From assembly GCA_003489505.1 (NCBI GenBank), contig DNMA01000063.1, positions 1-8,290 on the forward strand: a DNA stretch of 8,290 bases. The letters are read 5' to 3'. The stretch is from Legionellales bacterium. GTDB lineage: Bacteria; Pseudomonadota; Gammaproteobacteria; Legionellales; Legionellaceae. A program made the translations under genes and the position numbers. Under the pieces are notes generated by a model. That model worked only from the letters and a program-made list of their open reading frames with translations. It was not told the DNA's origin and searched no databases. This document shows positions 6,205 through 8,290 of the stretch, piece by piece (within the stretch, counting starts at the first letter, position 1; each line of letters opens with the position of its first letter).

Positions 6205-7821
6205 ATGAAGGATGACAAACATCCCTTTGAAAAAATAAAACATTTGTCTACTGTTATTCAGTTGTTTTGTCATCAATCGCCGGTTAATTATTTACTGAGA
6301 TTCAGTCCTATTCATCAAAAGTGTCGTTTGTTTCCTATCCAGGAAGATCAAGAATCTTCAGAAGAATACATCGAAGAAGTCGATAAATCTGTATTTGATT
6401 TGATGCAGCCAGAAATTTACTATCAAGTATTGCTCAGTCCATCAGAGATTTATGAGCGTTATAAAGTTTTATATTTACAATTATTCTACTTGTTAGATGA
6501 TAGAGAAAAAACTCATTTGAGCGGTTTTAATCAACAACTTAGCCAAAAAGTGGGTGATAACAAACCAGGAAAAGTCAAGCGCGCCATTTTAGACTGGCGA
6601 AATGACTTAGCAACAAAAAAGCCAACGAAATCTGAACAAGCTCATACGCTGGCTGAATTAAAAGTTTTGGAAAAGCGTCGTAGAAATTTAATTATTCAAT
6701 GTTATTTATATCATGTCATTTTAGAAAAAGTTCATTATCAGTATTTAGGATTGGTCGATGATCAAATTTTAAAGAAATTATTTTCTCAAGGTTTAGTCAT
6801 TTATGGACTGGTTGATATTTATTTTCGCTCTGAGCCTAAGGTTATAGATTATTTAAATTATATCGGTGTTCCTTTAGCCGTGACCTATGACAACTCATTA
6901 TTTTTGCTCAACGAGGGCAAACAAAATTCCCATACCAACCCCATTCGCTCATGGACGTTAAATTTAAATCTTTATCGTTTAGGTATTTTACGAATCCGAA
7001 GATTAATGATAAGCCTAAATGATGCATTTGAATTAAATGATTTATCTTGGTGGATGCAAACATTTGACCCCTATATCCGCGCGGTCATGAGTATCATTAA
7101 CGTTCTTTATTTTTTCCCTAGATTTTTGTCTCATATAGCCATGATCATCAAGCATGTATTCATTGAGCAATGCTTAAGTGACGAAGCAAAGCAATTAAAG
7201 ATTTGGATGCGATTGAAGGTGCAAATGGTTCGTCGTTGGGAAGTTTTACTCAGGGATGCCTTATGGCTTACCAATGGCATGTTGAATTTTTTTGTTTTAT
7301 TAGGTACATGGGGTGTTTGGTCTTTACCCATTAATGCTTTTTTTCAGTTTGTTGAAGTTCTTTTAAATCTCTATTTGATGTATGATTTTTGGGCAGAATA
7401 TCGTAATAGTCTGCAAGCATTATCCCAGGATGACATGTTTAAGGGAGTATCTCTGGATGGCGCTCAATCCGACTTTTTTAAAAATTTGCATAAGCGTTTT
7501 TTATCGGAAGAAAAAAATCGATATCAACGATTGGTGAATTCAATTTTAATTTTAGCGAGTAATCTTTTTGTCTGTGCGGCATTTGTCAGTATTAGTATTT
7601 ATTTTCCTCTAGCAGGTGCTATTTTAGGGGTTTTAATGACTTTTGTGCAGTTTTATACGCGTTTTGCCTGGGAAAGTGAAAGAAGTGAAATTAAAGAGCC
7701 ATTTAATTTGCCAAAGGCGTATACAAAAATGGCCTCACAGGATGAGAAACTTAAAGAGGAATTAATTCTTGTATCAAAAAACCCTGTGACGGTCTCTAAT
7801 TTAGGCTTGAAACATCCTTAG
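6205..7821 (+). CDS. Hypothetical membrane protein with large N-terminal soluble region, 538 aa
   Basis: I do not recognise the family. About 290 N-terminal residues are mainly polar and helical. They include an acidic patch near residues 46-62, a basic, probably coiled stretch at about 120-165 (many Lys/Arg, with KRRR), and a Trp-Trp pair near 282. Hydrophobic segments follow at about 291-319, 350-372, 374-396, 443-466 and 467-487, and then a charged C-terminal tail of about 50 residues. Between the second and third hydrophobic groups lies a polar linker (about 397-440). There is no signal peptide, catalytic motif or metal site that I can name. In-frame ATGs occur at 6187, 6196 and 6205. AAGG at 6190-6193 stands 11 bases from the ATG at 6205 and only two from that at 6196, and the predicted transcription start near 6180 makes 6187 nearly leaderless; 6205 is therefore preferred, with 6187 (544 aa) the alternative. 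The stop is TAG. The prlC remnant starts 64 bases downstream and may be read from the same transcript. Confidence 0.8.
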   Translation: MKDDKHPFEKIKHLSTVIQLFCHQSPVNYLLRFSPIHQKCRLFPIQEDQESSEEYIEEVDKSVFDLMQPEIYYQVLLSPSEIYERYKVLYLQLFYLLDDREKTHLSGFNQQLSQKVGDNKPGKVKRAILDWRNDLATKKPTKSEQAHTLAELKVLEKRRRNLIIQCYLYHVILEKVHYQYLGLVDDQILKKLFSQGLVIYGLVDIYFRSEPKVIDYLNYIGVPLAVTYDNSLFLLNEGKQNSHTNPIRSWTLNLNLYRLGILRIRRLMISLNDAFELNDLSWWMQTFDPYIRAVMSIINVLYFFPRFLSHIAMIIKHVFIEQCLSDEAKQLKIWMRLKVQMVRRWEVLLRDALWLTNGMLNFFVLLGTWGVWSLPINAFFQFVEVLLNLYLMYDFWAEYRNSLQALSQDDMFKGVSLDGAQSDFFKNLHKRFLSEEKNRYQRLVNSILILASNLFVCAAFVSISIYFPLAGAILGVLMTFVQFYTRFAWESERSEIKEPFNLPKAYTKMASQDEKLKEELILVSKNPVTVSNLGLKHP

Positions 7822-7884
7822 TGAAGATTGGAAAAAACCGCTTGGTTTGTTAAGCTTATGTTTTTCTAATCAAGGTATGCAGAC

Positions 7885-8290
7885 ATGCAAGAAATTCAAT
7901 TTACAAATTTGCAGGCACATTTATTTCCTCAACAATTAAAAGATTTATTAGACCAAGCCCGACAAGAATTAGAAAAAAAAATTCCTACTGAAAATGTTCG
8001 TGATTTATTAGCACTTTTAAATCTACAGGGCAATCAATTAGAGCAATTTTGGAGCCCTGTGAGTCATTTGAATTCTGTGATTGGTAGCCCAGAATGGCGT
8101 GAATGTTATCAAGCCTGTCTACCACTTTTAACCGCACATGAAACATTTGTTTATCAGAATCAGGATTTATTTGAAAAATTAAAAAATTGCCAAGAACCTT
8201 TAATTCCTGGTGAAGCCAAAATGCGTGAAGATTTTTTATTGGCTTTTTAATTATCAGGAATTGCCTTTAGTGCCCCAGATAGAAAAAAAA
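7885..8290 (+). pseudogene. prlC: Oligopeptidase A (M3 family), N-terminal part interrupted by an in-frame TAA; 3' end outside window
   Basis: Oligopeptidase A is a cytoplasmic zinc metallopeptidase (M3/thimet family, about 680 residues) that degrades short peptides, including cleaved signal peptides. Residues 1-121 read to a TAA at 8248-8250. The segment around residues 54-80 (FWSPVSHLNSV, then SPEWRECYQACLPLL) matches the E. coli N-terminal region (IFSPVSHLNSV, SPELREAYEQTLPLL). The frame continues after the TAA with LSGIAFSAPDRKK, which aligns with E. coli DFELSGIGLPKEKQQ, so the stop falls where E. coli has the Glu of DFELSGI. No frameshift is seen. One base change from GAA, CAA or AAA would create this stop. 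The 121-residue product would lack the HExxH zinc site and the whole catalytic domain. The start ATG at 7885 has AAGG (7872-7875) at nine-base spacing. The rest of the gene is beyond the right edge, so further damage cannot be judged. Sequencing error, recent decay or readthrough remain alternatives. Confidence 0.8.

Noticed and set aside
7835..7848. Small hairpin AAACC-GCTT-GGTTT after the 538-residue membrane protein gene
   Set aside because: The stem is only five mostly weak pairs and is not followed directly by a T run, so it is not credible as a terminator.
7842..7870. TTGGTT-N17-TCTAAT as a promoter for prlC
   Set aside because: The -35 match is poor, and transcription would begin beyond the AAGG ribosome site at 7872, leaving prlC without it. 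Read-through from upstream is more likely.

Overview
The window reads as an ordinary chromosomal segment of an AT-rich gammaproteobacterium, most plausibly a member of the Legionellales (Legionella / Coxiella / Rickettsiella-like). The basis is the tkt-gap-pgk gene order, the close match of the enzymes to gammaproteobacterial families, and two membrane proteins of no recognised family. The taxonomic call is inference from memory; no database was searched.

Layout: (1) bases 1-816, plus strand, carry the C-terminal half of a POT-family peptide/proton symporter, cut by the left edge. (2) A good sigma-70-type promoter (835-863) drives an unrecognised four-helix membrane protein (902-1843). (3) Its stop codon overlaps, tail to tail, the stop of a three-gene minus-strand operon, transcribed in the order tkt (6041-4032), gap (4010-3015), pgk (3004-1838). 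(4) A divergent intergenic region of about 160 bp contains a strong inverted repeat overlapping the -35 box of a promoter for the next plus-strand gene. (5) Bases 6205-7821 encode a second unrecognised membrane protein with a long N-terminal soluble region. (6) From 7885 to the right edge lies the 5' part of prlC (oligopeptidase A), whose reading frame is interrupted by an in-frame TAA at 8248-8250; recognisable homology resumes in the same frame directly after it.

The operon joins the non-oxidative pentose phosphate pathway (transketolase) to the triose stage of glycolysis/gluconeogenesis (GAPDH, phosphoglycerate kinase). Transketolase yields glyceraldehyde-3-phosphate, GAPDH interconverts it with 1,3-bisphosphoglycerate, and Pgk interconverts that with 3-phosphoglycerate and ATP. 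The GAPDH has cofactor-site residues resembling NADP-capable rather than strictly NAD-dependent enzymes, which would suit a biosynthetic or gluconeogenic role. The flanking peptide transporter and the (damaged) oligopeptidase suggest a peptide-using lifestyle, but nothing shows that they are functionally linked.

I saw no mobile element, CRISPR array, tRNA, rRNA or defence system, and no gene-free stretch above 300 bases. The most notable observations are the broken prlC, the GAPDH cofactor residues, the internal two-fold repeat in the 313-residue membrane protein and the palindrome between tkt and its divergent neighbour.
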